DNA of 64,000 nucleotides from TMP-86 sp031394735 (GCA_031394735.1 JANMXI010000217.1:1-64000); one strand, 5' to 3'. Positions 53,418 through 62,720 are shown, numbered from the stretch's first letter. The notes: generated from the sequence alone by a model not told the origin. Numbers and translations are program-made.

Positions 53418-56249
53418 ATGCCAATTTCGCTGGTCCCCATCTTCTTTTTATCCGGCATCGCTGGACTTACGTTCGAAACATTGTGGTTCCGGCTCGCGGG
53501 TCTGTCCCTGGGGAACAGTGTTTGGAGCGCGAGCCTGGTGCTCGCCGCATTCATGGGTGGCCTCACCCTAGGCAACGGCCTGGTCGCGCGGTTCCATTCA
53601 CGGATTGAACGGCCGATCAGGGTATACGCACTGCTCGAACTTGGCATCGGTGTCGGCAGTTTTCTGGTCGTTCTCGCGCTGCCGCGACTGTCCGGCGCTC
53701 TCGGTCCTCTATTCGCAGCTGTCGCGGATACACCTTGGCTATTGAATGTCGCTCGGCTGGGAAGCGCGTTTGCGCTGCTGGTCCTGCCAACCACGGCGAT
53801 GGGCGCAACATTGCCGCTCCTGACCGAAGCACTGTCGCGATCGAATCCGCGGTTCGGCGCGACTGTCGGCAAATTATACGGCTGGAATACGCTCGGCGCG
53901 ATGCTCGGCGCGATTGGCACCGAAGCCGTACTGGTACGCTTCTTCGGTATCGCGAGCGCTGGCCTGATCGCGTTGCTGCTGAATCTGACGGCGGGCGCGT
54001 TGGCGCTTCGCCTGGCAGCCGTGCCGGCCACTGCGCCGACGGCTACCACGCCCTCTCCTTCATTTACCGCACGAGCGTATCGATATCTGCTGGTCGCGCT
54101 GCTGTCAGGCGCAGTCATGCTCGCGCTCGAGGTCGTGTGGTTTCGGTTCCTGCTGCTGACGTACACGGGCACCGGACTCACTTTCGCTCTGATGTTGACC
54201 ATCGTGCTCGCAGGTATTGGGCTCGGCGGGCTTGCTGCAGGCAGGCTCGCGCGAAGATCCGAGTACTGTCATCGTTGGCTGCCACACGTGACGGCGCTCA
54301 GCGGCCTCCTGGTCGTGGCCACTTACTATGGCTTCGATCTGTTCACGGCCCAGCAATCTCGCGAAAGTGCGACGTTGTCCGTGTTTGCAGGCTTTGCAGT
54401 GTTCCTGATGCTGCCCGTGTCGCTGCTCTCCGGCGCGGCATTCACGTTGATCGCACATGCCGTCAAGCAGGAACTCGGTGGATCAATGCGAACGACCGGC
54501 GTTGTGGCGCTGTGGAATACGCTGGGAGCAACGGTCGGCTCCCTCGGCGCCGGCTTCGTACTGCTACCGACGTTGGGCATGGAACGCTCTCTATTCGCTC
54601 TTGCAGCTACCTATTTCGTCACCGCGTTGCTGGTGCCTGCAGTCAGCGCCGCGGAAGGCAAATTCGCCGCGCGCTCGGCCTGGGCCGCGATCGCAGTCGC
54701 GGGTCTGTCACTCGCGTTGTTCCCGTTCGGCCTCATGGAGCGATCATTCTTCAGGATCGTGGAACGCGGACTGCCGGAGCACACCCTGATCGCGACGCGC
54801 GAAGGCCTCACCGAGACTCTGCGCTACTATCGCCGTGATGTTTTCGGCGCGCCGGTGTTCTACCGCCTCGTGACGAATGGCTACTCGATGTCAGCAACGT
54901 CGGTCATCGCCAAACGCTACATGAAGCTGTACGTATACCTGCCGCTTGCGCTGCAGGCCGAGGCACATGACGCCCTGCTGATCAGCTACGGCGTGGGATC
55001 CACCGCCAAGGCGTTGACTGACTCAGTCGGACTGCGGCGCATCGACGTGGTCGACATCTCGCGCGAAATCCTGCAAATGAATTCTGCCGTCTATGCCGAC
55101 GCCGATAGCCCGCTGCACGACCCGCGCGTGACCGTCCACATCGAGGACGGACGCTTCTTCCTCGGAACGCACTCGCGCAAGTACGACTTGATCACCTCAG
55201 AGCCACCACCTCCGAAGGTCGCCGGCGTCGTGAATCTCTATACGCAGGAATACTTCCAGGCAATCCGCGATCATCTGACGCCAAATGGCCGCACCACCTA
55301 CTGGCTTCCGGTTCACCAACTACAGCCACTCGACACACTCGCGATCATCAAAGCGTTCTGCAATGTGTTCGAAGACTGCACACTGTGGGACGGCGCGGGA
55401 CTCGAATGGATGCTGATGGGTGGGCACGGCGCTAACGATCGCGTGCCGATCGACACCTTTACAGCGCAATGGCGTGACGACCGTGTGAAAGGAGAACTGG
55501 CAGCGCTTGGATTTGAGCTCCCAGAGCAGATGGGCGCGTTGTTTATGGGTGACGCAGCGTACCTCGCGAAGCTTTCGGCCAACATACCCGCAGTGACGGA
55601 CAATTATCCACAGCGGATTTCAAGCGAGCTGGTGCGCGATCCGGGCCGCGTGCCGCTCTATGCAGACATCATGGACGAACGCGACCGGCTTGTTCGATTT
55701 ACAAGCAGCGCATTCATCGCGCAATTGTGGCCACAGGGCCTCGCAGCGCAAGCACCGCCGTACTTCCATTACGAAGGCCTCATCAAGGATCACTTTACCC
55801 AAGGACTTTACCCGCCGGTTGATCCGGCGTTCCTGTGGGAGTCGATCGACGGCGCACTCGCGAACAGCCGACTTGAAGCCTTACCGCTGTGGCTGCTCGG
55901 CACCGATCGGGACGCGCAGCGGAATGCTTTTGCTCTCGCCCGTCAGGGCGGCGTGCAAACGCCGGACCTTGAGCTCGAGCTCGCGCTTAGCCGCCTCGTA
56001 CAGCGCGACTACGCCGGTGCATTGCAAATCGTCGAGCATTCGATATCCACCGAGGGTGGTAAGAGTTCGGTAGGCACCCTTAGCCTGCTGTTGTACCTGC
56101 TCGGCAAGAACGGCAGGATCGACGACGCGCGCGCCTTGATTGCCACTATCGACACGAAGAAAATACCGGAAATTGTCAGTTTCTTTGAGTGGTTCGAGAG
56201 GAGGTTCGGCGTGCACGCCGGGCTGCTGCCCTCAAAGCCTCATCACTAA
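53418..56249 (+). CDS. Fused MFS transporter/spermidine synthase-like protein
   Basis: 943 residues from the second ATG in MLMPISLV (AAGGGA 7 nt upstream). N-terminal part: about 12 hydrophobic helices (FLSGIAGLTFETLWFRLAG, GNTLGAMLGAIGTE). Central-C-terminal part at about 480-720: spermidine synthase/methyltransferase-like Rossmann domain (ALLISYGVGSTAKALTDS, RIDVVDISREILQM, DLITSEPPPP). A helical tail follows. Fusions of this kind are common in bacteria; whether they make polyamines is doubtful because the aminopropyltransferase active-site residues are often replaced, and DLITSEPP differs from classic SpeE. Its 3' end overlaps the truncated RidA gene by 18 bp. Confidence 0.82.
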   Translation: MPISLVPIFFLSGIAGLTFETLWFRLAGLSLGNSVWSASLVLAAFMGGLTLGNGLVARFHSRIERPIRVYALLELGIGVGSFLVVLALPRLSGALGPLFAAVADTPWLLNVARLGSAFALLVLPTTAMGATLPLLTEALSRSNPRFGATVGKLYGWNTLGAMLGAIGTEAVLVRFFGIASAGLIALLLNLTAGALALRLAAVPATAPTATTPSPSFTARAYRYLLVALLSGAVMLALEVVWFRFLLLTYTGTGLTFALMLTIVLAGIGLGGLAAGRLARRSEYCHRWLPHVTALSGLLVVATYYGFDLFTAQQSRESATLSVFAGFAVFLMLPVSLLSGAAFTLIAHAVKQELGGSMRTTGVVALWNTLGATVGSLGAGFVLLPTLGMERSLFALAATYFVTALLVPAVSAAEGKFAARSAWAAIAVAGLSLALFPFGLMERSFFRIVERGLPEHTLIATREGLTETLRYYRRDVFGAPVFYRLVTNGYSMSATSVIAKRYMKLYVYLPLALQAEAHDALLISYGVGSTAKALTDSVGLRRIDVVDISREILQMNSAVYADADSPLHDPRVTVHIEDGRFFLGTHSRKYDLITSEPPPPKVAGVVNLYTQEYFQAIRDHLTPNGRTTYWLPVHQLQPLDTLAIIKAFCNVFEDCTLWDGAGLEWMLMGGHGANDRVPIDTFTAQWRDDRVKGELAALGFELPEQMGALFMGDAAYLAKLSANIPAVTDNYPQRISSELVRDPGRVPLYADIMDERDRLVRFTSSAFIAQLWPQGLAAQAPPYFHYEGLIKDHFTQGLYPPVDPAFLWESIDGALANSRLEALPLWLLGTDRDAQRNAFALARQGGVQTPDLELELALSRLVQRDYAGALQIVEHSISTEGGKSSVGTLSLLLYLLGKNGRIDDARALIATIDTKKIPEIVSFFEWFERRFGVHAGLLPSKPHH

Positions 56250-56498
56250 CGCGCCGGGCCGGGTCAACAGTACCAAGACATCAATCACATCAGCGAGTGT
56301 CGCACCGGCGGCGCGCAGAATGTTCTCGCAGTTGATAATCGCCTGCCGCGTCTGCTCCCGGATCGTCGACCCGGCCAGTTGGTTGGTCTTCGGATCGATT
56401 CCGGCGATGCCCGACAGGTAGATGGTATCGCCAACCCGAACTGCCTGACTGAACAGCGGCGAATTAGGCGCGTCGCAAGTCCGAATGATCTGCTTCAC
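56232..56498 (-). pseudogene. RidA family protein, C-terminally truncated
   Basis: 88 codons from the GTG at 56498, which overlaps the stop of the MBL-rhodanese gene (GTGA). VKQIIRTCDAPNSPLFSQAV, GDTIYLSGIAGIDPKTNQL and NILRAAGATLADV are RidA (reactive imine deaminase). RidA is normally about 125-130 residues and ends with the conserved R...ARxxLP motif; here the frame stops after LLTRPGALVMRL, inside the 3' end of the convergent fusion gene, so roughly 35-40 residues including active-site parts are missing. Confidence 0.75.
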
Positions 56499-57535
56499 GC
56501 GTCTTTCCCAGCATTCATCTGAAAGCCTGCTTCTCGCCACGCTTTCATACCGCCGTCGAGCGCCACTGCACCCTGGAAACCCATCTGGCGCAAAGTGGCG
56601 GCTGCCAGCGTAGATATGCGGCCGAACTCGCAGTAGGAAAGAATTCGTCGTGTCGGATCCGTCAACTCCTGATTGACGCGCAATTCGAGCTGACCGCGTG
56701 GCAGGAGCCGCGCTCCGGGGATATGCCCTTCTTCATAGGCATCGCGCTCACGAACATCGAGCAACACCAGATCGTCATTACCCGTATCCAGGCGACGCTT
56801 GAGTTCGCCGAGAGACATGAACGGGACGATGGCGGCCGCTTCTGACAACATCTGAGCCACGGTCTTGCCGCCGCTCATGTTGGTGCGCAATGCCTCGGTC
56901 ACGTGCGTGGGCATCGAGAGATTCAGGCTTTTCATCATGTCGACAAAAGCACCGCGTTCGCGCTTCTGCAGCCGCGGATTCTCCGCCACTTCCTGCCCGA
57001 TGGTGGAGTGAGGTCGATTCTTGTACTCGTGCGCCGGAAAGACCATCAGCGCTGGATCGAGTGTAAGAAGGCCACTGAACAGGCTGTCGAAAAGCGCTTC
57101 CGCGTTGCCGCTGGGCAAATCGGTGCGTCCGGTGGCACCGATGAGCAATGTGTCACCCGTAAAAACACGGTCTCCCATGACCAGGGACATGGAGTCCTGC
57201 GTGTGTCCCGGCGTATGCAGGACCTGCAATCGAAGCTTGCCGAGGGCGAGCAGGTCACCATCGCGGAGGCGAAGATCGACGAACGGCGCAGGACTGGCGC
57301 TGTGCATCACCACCGGCACCTCGAGCTGGCGTGCGAGCTGTTGGGTGGCTGAGAAATGATCTGCGTGAGTATGCGTGTCGATGAGGTAGTGAATGCGCAC
57401 GCCATCGCGCGCCGCCAACGCCTTGTAGCGGTCGATCTGACTCAGTTCCGGATCAATGAGTGCGGCAGCACAGCTTTCCTCGCACCCGATCAGATAGGAC
57501 CGACATCCCCCCGTCGCGACTGTTTCGAAGATCAT
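56495..57535 (-). CDS. MBL-fold hydrolase with rhodanese domain (ETHE1-like)
   Basis: 346 residues from MIFETVATGGCRSYL; GGAGG precedes the ATG. Metallo-beta-lactamase domain about 1-220 with HTHADH (His55, His57, Asp59, His60), GHTQDS and FTGDTLLIGATGRTDL, as in persulfide dioxygenases. Rhodanese domain about 240-346 with Cys302 in LSYCEFGRIS. The combination suggests sulfide/persulfide oxidation in the cytoplasm. The truncated RidA gene overlaps its 3' end by 4 bp. Confidence 0.88.
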   Translation of the reverse strand: MIFETVATGGCRSYLIGCEESCAAALIDPELSQIDRYKALAARDGVRIHYLIDTHTHADHFSATQQLARQLEVPVVMHSASPAPFVDLRLRDGDLLALGKLRLQVLHTPGHTQDSMSLVMGDRVFTGDTLLIGATGRTDLPSGNAEALFDSLFSGLLTLDPALMVFPAHEYKNRPHSTIGQEVAENPRLQKRERGAFVDMMKSLNLSMPTHVTEALRTNMSGGKTVAQMLSEAAAIVPFMSLGELKRRLDTGNDDLVLLDVRERDAYEEGHIPGARLLPRGQLELRVNQELTDPTRRILSYCEFGRISTLAAATLRQMGFQGAVALDGGMKAWREAGFQMNAGKDA

Positions 57536-57680
57536 TTTGCCTCCGGTATTGTTGACGCGAGAGTCTAACGGGCTTAGGCAATCGCCGCCACGCGCAGACC
57601 CATGGACAAACACGCAGTACGAGTGGCATCGTAAAGTCATTCGGCAGGCATTCACGCCGATGCCTGCAAGGAGATGGTCG

Positions 57681-59291
57681 ATGCGTGTTGCAGTCCTCTT
57701 ACTCGCCGTCGGATGCGTATTGCTCGCGCCGGTTCTGGGGCAGGGTCAATCGAGCGATTCGCATGGCGCGAAGCACGTCCAGGTCCGCGCCGGCGACATC
57801 GCCTTCGCCAATTCTGGCTCCAAAGCTGCCCAGGCGCCCTTCCTCGAAGGGCTCGCACTGTTACATGACTTTGAGTATGAGCGCGCCGCCGGGGCGTTTC
57901 GCCGCGCGGAGACCGCGGATCCCTCGTTCGCGATGGCCTATTGGGGTGAGGCTATGACTCACAACCACGGCATCTGGATGGAGCAGGATCTGCCTGCCGC
58001 GCGCGCGGTGCTCTCCAAGCTCGGTTCCACGCCCGATGCGCGACGCGCCAAAACGGGCACGGCGAGGGAGCGCGCGTATCTGGGCGCCCTCGAGATTCTC
58101 TACGGCGATGGCACGAAGGAAGCACGCGATTTTCGCTACGCCGACGCCATGCAAGTTGTCCATGCGACGTACCCGAGCGATGTCGATGCCACGGCGTTCT
58201 ATGCACTCTCGTTGCTAGGTACGTGCCATTCAGGTCGTGACTTTGCCGTCTATATGAAGGCGGCAGCACTACTGGAAGTCGTCTATCCGTCTCACCTGCG
58301 TCACCCCGGCGTGCTGCACTATCTGATCCATTCGTACGATGACCCCATTCACGCGCCGCTGGGGCGGCGGGCGGCGGAGCGCTACGGCGCGTTGGCGCCG
58401 GATGCACCGCATGCGCTGCATATGACCTCGCACATTTTTCTGGCGCTGGGCATGTGGGATGACGTGATCACGGCCAATCTGCAGGCGATCGCCGCCGGCA
58501 ATGCCTATACGTCGCATCACGGGCACGCGCCGAAAGGATGTGGACATTATCCGACCTGGCTGATGTATGGATACCTTCAAGAGGGAAGAAGCGCGGCAGC
58601 CGTAGACATGATCGCGGTGTGCCGACAAAGCGCCACCGCGCTGCCTGCCACCACGCCAGCGAGTTTCGATCCGGATCGAAGCGCGATCAGCTCCTATGTC
58701 TACATGCGCTGGTTGCAGGTGGTGGAGACGGGAAATGCATCGCCGATCGAGTCACTGAATGGGTCAAGCTCCGGCAACGAGTCACCGGCTTTTTTTGCAG
58801 CCTACGCGGATGCGGTCACTGCGCTGCGAATCGGCGACTTGCCGCAGTTGAATGCCGCGGTGGCCACACTCGCGCAACGCCAGGTCCCCTTGCTGTCGCA
58901 ACTTGCCGCCGGAGGCGACGAAGCGCGCACCGACCGCGAAAGCGTCAATGTGATCGTCAATCAAATGTCCGCGGTTGCGCGAATACGTTCCGGAGACACA
59001 GAAGGCGGCCTCGTCAGCTTACGCAAAGCGGCGGACGCGGAATCTGCGATGGCCATGGAATTTGGACCGCCGATGGTTGCGCTGCCCAGTTGGGAACTGC
59101 TCGGCGAGGAGCTGTTGCGTGCGCAGAAGCCGGCGGATGCGGAGCGCGCGTTCCGCAACGCCTTGGCCCGCGCACCAGGGCGGACGCGCAGTCTACGGGG
59201 CCTGCTGCAAAGCGAACAATTGACGGGCGATACCGCGGGCGCCGCTGCCACCCAACTGGAATTGGCACGCTATCCGCGCAAAGCCCACTGA
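57681..59291 (+). CDS. Exported TPR protein
   Basis: 536 residues from MRVAVLLLAVGCVLLAPVLG, start set by AAGGAG 7 nt upstream. Signal peptide to about GQGQSS. TPR helices: FLEGLALLHDFEYERAAGAF, HPGVLHYLIHSYDDPIHAPL, AERYGALAPDAPHALHMTSH, and C-terminal AERAFRNALARAPGRTRSL. It shares the overall type of the TPR protein at 37773-39497. Function unknown. Divergent from the MBL-rhodanese gene. Confidence 0.8.
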   Translation: MRVAVLLLAVGCVLLAPVLGQGQSSDSHGAKHVQVRAGDIAFANSGSKAAQAPFLEGLALLHDFEYERAAGAFRRAETADPSFAMAYWGEAMTHNHGIWMEQDLPAARAVLSKLGSTPDARRAKTGTARERAYLGALEILYGDGTKEARDFRYADAMQVVHATYPSDVDATAFYALSLLGTCHSGRDFAVYMKAAALLEVVYPSHLRHPGVLHYLIHSYDDPIHAPLGRRAAERYGALAPDAPHALHMTSHIFLALGMWDDVITANLQAIAAGNAYTSHHGHAPKGCGHYPTWLMYGYLQEGRSAAAVDMIAVCRQSATALPATTPASFDPDRSAISSYVYMRWLQVVETGNASPIESLNGSSSGNESPAFFAAYADAVTALRIGDLPQLNAAVATLAQRQVPLLSQLAAGGDEARTDRESVNVIVNQMSAVARIRSGDTEGGLVSLRKAADAESAMAMEFGPPMVALPSWELLGEELLRAQKPADAERAFRNALARAPGRTRSLRGLLQSEQLTGDTAGAAATQLELARYPRKAH

Positions 59292-59315
59292 CTGTTCAAT
59301 ACAGTGACGGGCTTG

Positions 59316-59549
59316 TCACTCGCGCGCCAACGGATTGTGCGTGGGCGCTGCGATGCGCGTCAGCGTGTTGCAGTCGACATGATGAAACGGCTCCGTCTGC
59401 TTGCGCGGACCTTCGGGTTTCGGATTCACATCCAGGCCCCGTACACCTTCCCAGATACCGGCCATGCCCGTCAGCGGACCCAGATTGGCCAGGGTGTTCA
59501 CATCGACGGATTCGGGCTCGGTGTAGATGTCCTCCGGAAACTCGCTCAT
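59316..59549 (-). pseudogene. Heme-binding (nitrobindin-like) protein, truncated
   Basis: 77 codons. The N-terminus PEDIYTEPESVDVNTLANL and GPLTGMAGIWEGVRGLDVNP resembles the opening of THAP4/nitrobindin-like heme-binding beta-barrel proteins. Full-length members are about 180 residues or more. Here the sequence leaves the family at GPRKQ and stops after 30 unrelated residues, so the barrel is incomplete. Its ATG overlaps the stop of the aminotransferase gene (ATGA), which indicates the two were once coupled. Confidence 0.65.
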
Positions 59550-60418
59550 GTGCGACCCGAGTGCGCGAACTGCCAGTAGAGTTCGCGCGCCCTGCGATAC
59601 AAAGGTCCGGCTGCCAGCGTGCGCGCATCGATGCGCGTGACCGGCGCCACCTTCGCATAGTTTCCGCAGCTCCAGATTTCATCGGCGCGCTCGAAATCCT
59701 GATACGTCAGCACTGATTCCTGAACTTGCACGCCGGCTGAACGCAGCAGCCCGATCACTCGCTGGCGCGTAATGCCGTTCAAGAACGTGCCGTTCGCGAT
59801 CGGCGTGTGCACCACGCCATCACGGGCCATGAAGATATTGGCCGTGCCAAGCTCGGCAATATTGCCGAGCATGTCGCGCAGCAGGCAATTGCCGAAGCCC
59901 CGACGGTGCGCCTCTGTCAACGCCCGCGCGTTGTTCGGGTACAGGCAACCCGCTTTGGCGTCGACCGGCATGGTGTCGATGGAGGGCCGACGGTACGGTG
60001 ACAGCGTGATGGCCGTATCTCCCGGCACCGGCATCGGGGTTTCATACAGGGTCAGACACCAGCGTGTCGATTCGGGATCCGGCGGCACCGAGAGAGGGCC
60101 GCCGTGCTCAGCCCAATACATCGGACGGATGTACAACTCCGGATTCGGCCCGAAGCGCTTCACGCCATCGCGAACCAAACCCACCCAGGTGTCGAGTGGC
60201 ACCACTGCTTTTAGTCCAATCTTCGGTGCGGAATCATTGATCCGCGCGCAATGCCGTTCGATGTCCGGCGTCACGCCGTCGAAGGCGCGAGCGCCATCGA
60301 AGACCGTGGACCCAAGCCAAGTGGCATGGGTTCTGGGCCCCATCAGGGCGATGTTGCCTTCGTGCCAATCGTTGGCGTAGAAGGTCCAGGTGCGGGAAAC
60401 AGTGTCTGATTTGGCCAT
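59546..60418 (-). CDS. Class IV aminotransferase (branched-chain amino acid type)
   Basis: 290 residues from MAKSDTVSRT. Class IV PLP enzyme: YIRPMYW, PYRRPSIDTMPVDAKAG with Lys155 as the PLP lysine, YPNNARALTEAHRRGFGNCL and AELGTANIFMARDGVVHTP. Likely a branched-chain aminotransferase; D-amino acid specificity is the main alternative. The start has no strong Shine-Dalgarno, and the frame extends upstream without support. It overlaps the truncated heme-binding gene by 4 bp. Confidence 0.85.
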   Translation of the reverse strand: MAKSDTVSRTWTFYANDWHEGNIALMGPRTHATWLGSTVFDGARAFDGVTPDIERHCARINDSAPKIGLKAVVPLDTWVGLVRDGVKRFGPNPELYIRPMYWAEHGGPLSVPPDPESTRWCLTLYETPMPVPGDTAITLSPYRRPSIDTMPVDAKAGCLYPNNARALTEAHRRGFGNCLLRDMLGNIAELGTANIFMARDGVVHTPIANGTFLNGITRQRVIGLLRSAGVQVQESVLTYQDFERADEIWSCGNYAKVAPVTRIDARTLAAGPLYRRARELYWQFAHSGRT

Positions 60419-60506
60419 AAGCAAGGATAAGCGATAGTCCTTGACCGCGCACTTCCGCACGCGCCTACTGCTACCAGGCATAGGAAACCCGGTGGATTCC
60501 GGATGA

Positions 60507-61085
60507 TCAGTGGCTGCCCAGGGACGCCAACAGCACGGTAGCGGTGTCGACAACTTCAGCAAACTCCAAGTGCAGATCGCCAAGCGCCGCGTTGTGAACG
60601 TCCTCGGCCCGTCGAGGTCGGCCGTCGGCGCCAGCGCGTGCAAACGCTGCTGTCGCGTCGGATACGACATAGGTCTTAAAGCCCAGGTTTCCGGCCATCC
60701 GGACTGTTGTGGAAATACAGTGATTGGTCGTTAATCCAACGACGACCAAATTCACGATCCCGCTCTGCCGCAAGTCCGCTTCGAGAGTCGTACCAATAAA
60801 GGCACTGTTAACCCATTTTCGGTAGACGATTTCACCACTACGCGGAAGCGCTTGGGCTTTTGGCTCATTGCCTAACGTTGCCGGCCGAAAGCAGCCCGCC
60901 GGACTGCTCGAGCAATGGTGTACGTGTATAACCGGGGCCAGCGCTTCGCGCCAATACTGTATCAGCGATGCGACGCGCGATTCCGCGGCGGGGTTGTTGC
61001 GGGGACCCCACGACGAATCATCGAAACCTTTTTGCATAACAACCACGATCAGCGCGGTATTTCGATCGAGTGGCAGTGGCTTCAC
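60507..61085 (-). CDS. Isochorismatase-family cysteine hydrolase lacking catalytic Asp
   Basis: 192 residues from the GTG at 61085, with GGAGAAAAG just before it. The fold is clear: TALIVVVMQKGFDD at the start, Lys90 in VYRKWVNSAF, Cys123 in GLTTNHCISTTVRMAGNLG. In this family the first motif normally reads V/I-D-M/V-Q and the Asp is one of the Asp-Lys-Cys triad; here position 16 is Val (GTT instead of GAT). The Lys and Cys remain. The enzyme may be inactive or altered. Its promoter/leader (to 61200) is shared with the TonB receptor gene and lies back to back with the LysR gene. Confidence 0.85.
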   Translation of the reverse strand: MKPLPLDRNTALIVVVMQKGFDDSSWGPRNNPAAESRVASLIQYWREALAPVIHVHHCSSSPAGCFRPATLGNEPKAQALPRSGEIVYRKWVNSAFIGTTLEADLRQSGIVNLVVVGLTTNHCISTTVRMAGNLGFKTYVVSDATAAFARAGADGRPRRAEDVHNAALGDLHLEFAEVVDTATVLLASLGSH

Positions 61086-61200
61086 CTTTTCTCCGCATTT
61101 GATCTAGACTCCCCAAAGAACTTTGCCTCTTCGGGTGCAGGCATCCAAAGTAACGATGGGGGTATCGGTTTTGCCGATCGGTTGCAGATGACGAACGACC
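61081..61200 (-). promoter_or_regulatory. Copy A of a 120-bp shared promoter/leader
   Basis: Read on the minus strand, these 120 bp align without gaps to 62721-62840 on the plus strand with 25 mismatches (79% identity; 62 of 70 bases agree in positions 11-80). Both copies end at a GTG start codon. A palindrome ATCGGTTTTGCCGAT at 61164-61178 (plus strand) has T-N11-A spacing and lies 9 bp before the LysR ATG, so the element doubles as the LysR promoter region. Confidence 0.7.
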
Positions 61201-62093
61201 TGGAAATTCGGCACTGTCGCGTATTGGTTGCTGTCAGCGATCATGGCGGTGTCAGTGCCGCAGCGCGCGCTTTGGGTTTGGCTCAATCCACGGTTTCGGA
61301 AACGTTGCTGTCACTGGAGCGACTCATCGGCACGCCGATAACGCTACGCCGGCCCGGCCAGGAGGCTGCGCTTACGGTCGCTGCGGTCGCTTTGCTCCCC
61401 CATGCTCATGCACTGATCGGTGCGTCGGAGGCGGCGTTGGCAGCGGTGACCTCGGATCACCGCAACGTGATTCGTCTCGGCGCAGTGGAATCGGCCAGCA
61501 CGTTTCTTTTGCCGCCTGCATTGACAGCGTTTCGATCGCACTGGCCGGGATTGGACGTGCAAATCACGATTGGGCTGTGTGACGACCTGCGCAAGCGCGT
61601 ACACCGTCGTGAGCTCGCTGCAGCCATCACCGTCGAGGGGCCGAAGGGCGCGCTCGATCGGGAGGGCAGCGGGAGTCGCATGCTTTCTCCGACTCGGCTG
61701 TGTTTGTTTGTATCATCAAGAGACACACTGGGTGGACTCAAGGTTAAGAAGCGGGATCTGGCGCGCCGCCCGCTTTTGCTTCCCGATCCGGATGGCGCCT
61801 TCAATACGCTGATGCGTGCCTGGTTCGCAACTTCGGATGAGCAGCCGCGATTCGAATCGGCGGGAAGTATTGATGGCGTAAAAATTGGCGTTCGCAGCGG
61901 CGAGTATGTCGGGCTACTTCCCGGCTACGCTGTTGCCAAAGAACTCGCCCTTGGCGAATTCCAGGATGTGCGCGTACAGGAACCGCTACCCACCATTGCT
62001 CTGGAATTGACGACACATGACCGACCGGCCGAGGCTTCCCCGCTCGAGGACATGATCCATTGCATCGAGCAGGCTTCCGCCGCTATTCATTGA
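61188..62093 (+). CDS. LysR-family transcriptional regulator
   Basis: 301 residues from MTNDLEIRHCRVLVAVSDHG; the longer frame to 60915 is antisense noise. N-terminal helix-turn-helix (GGVSAAARALGLAQSTVSET) and LysR effector domain with FLLPPALTAFRSHWPGLDVQ and YVGLLPGYAVAKELALG. It is divergent from the cysteine hydrolase with 102 bp between the starts. The T-N11-A palindrome just upstream is repeated before the TonB receptor, so this regulator probably controls both. Confidence 0.9.
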   Translation: MTNDLEIRHCRVLVAVSDHGGVSAAARALGLAQSTVSETLLSLERLIGTPITLRRPGQEAALTVAAVALLPHAHALIGASEAALAAVTSDHRNVIRLGAVESASTFLLPPALTAFRSHWPGLDVQITIGLCDDLRKRVHRRELAAAITVEGPKGALDREGSGSRMLSPTRLCLFVSSRDTLGGLKVKKRDLARRPLLLPDPDGAFNTLMRAWFATSDEQPRFESAGSIDGVKIGVRSGEYVGLLPGYAVAKELALGEFQDVRVQEPLPTIALELTTHDRPAEASPLEDMIHCIEQASAAIH

Positions 62094-62599
62094 TGTTTTT
62101 GGAAAACGACATCGAACGCCGGCACCCACGTCTTGCCGCCGTCCTTTGACATCACCGACGACTCGCGCACTCCGCGCTCTTCCGCTTTCCAGGTTACACG
62201 TTGAAGTAGTGACCGGCCGTCACTGAGGTGCATCTCTCCCTCAAGAGTCAAAGCGCCGTCCTTGAACTGACCTGCGATTACCATCAGCGAGCCGCGGTTG
62301 GTGACCCAGGTCTGTTGCCACACTTTGCGCACGGCATCAAAACTTAAGATGCTGTCACCGATCAAGCCGTCGGTCTGCTCATAGAGTTCATGGATGGCGC
62401 AGCCCGCCGCAATGAGATCCACATGAGTCCGCGCGATCGACGTGGCGGCATCGCCTTGCTCAAACGCATCCCAATCGCCCAGCCAAAAGTCGAGTTGGCG
62501 ATACTCGACCGCCTTGCAGCCAGCAGGAGGTGGCGATGTGGCCGCCGTGGACATACTGGTAGCCGCGAGAATCGCCAGAATCAGAGATACTTTTAGCAT
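62087..62599 (-). CDS. Exported protein, DUF1579-like
   Basis: 170 residues with a signal peptide (to about MSTAATS). The mature part has the QLDFWLGDWDAFEQ opening and HELYEQTDG, QTWVTNRGSLMVIAGQF and GEMHLSDGRSLL strands of the DUF1579-like lipocalin-type beta-barrel family. Function unknown. It overlaps the end of the LysR gene by 7 bp (convergent) and its promoter side faces the TonB receptor leader. Confidence 0.75.
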   Translation of the reverse strand: MLKVSLILAILAATSMSTAATSPPPAGCKAVEYRQLDFWLGDWDAFEQGDAATSIARTHVDLIAAGCAIHELYEQTDGLIGDSILSFDAVRKVWQQTWVTNRGSLMVIAGQFKDGALTLEGEMHLSDGRSLLQRVTWKAEERGVRESSVMSKDGGKTWVPAFDVVFQKHQ

Positions 62600-62720
62600 C
62601 GATGTTGCTCCTTAAAAAAATCGAGCTTTGCATACTGATCTAAGCAGGCGAGTACATCAAAACGACGATGGGGTCATCGAGGTTTCCGATACACCCCCGC
62701 ACCCCGGCGCCAAGAGGCGA

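Noticed and set aside
53249..54202. 317-codon minus-strand frame opposite the spermidine-synthase fusion
   Set aside because: Arg/Ser/Ala-rich antisense shadow of the membrane domain.
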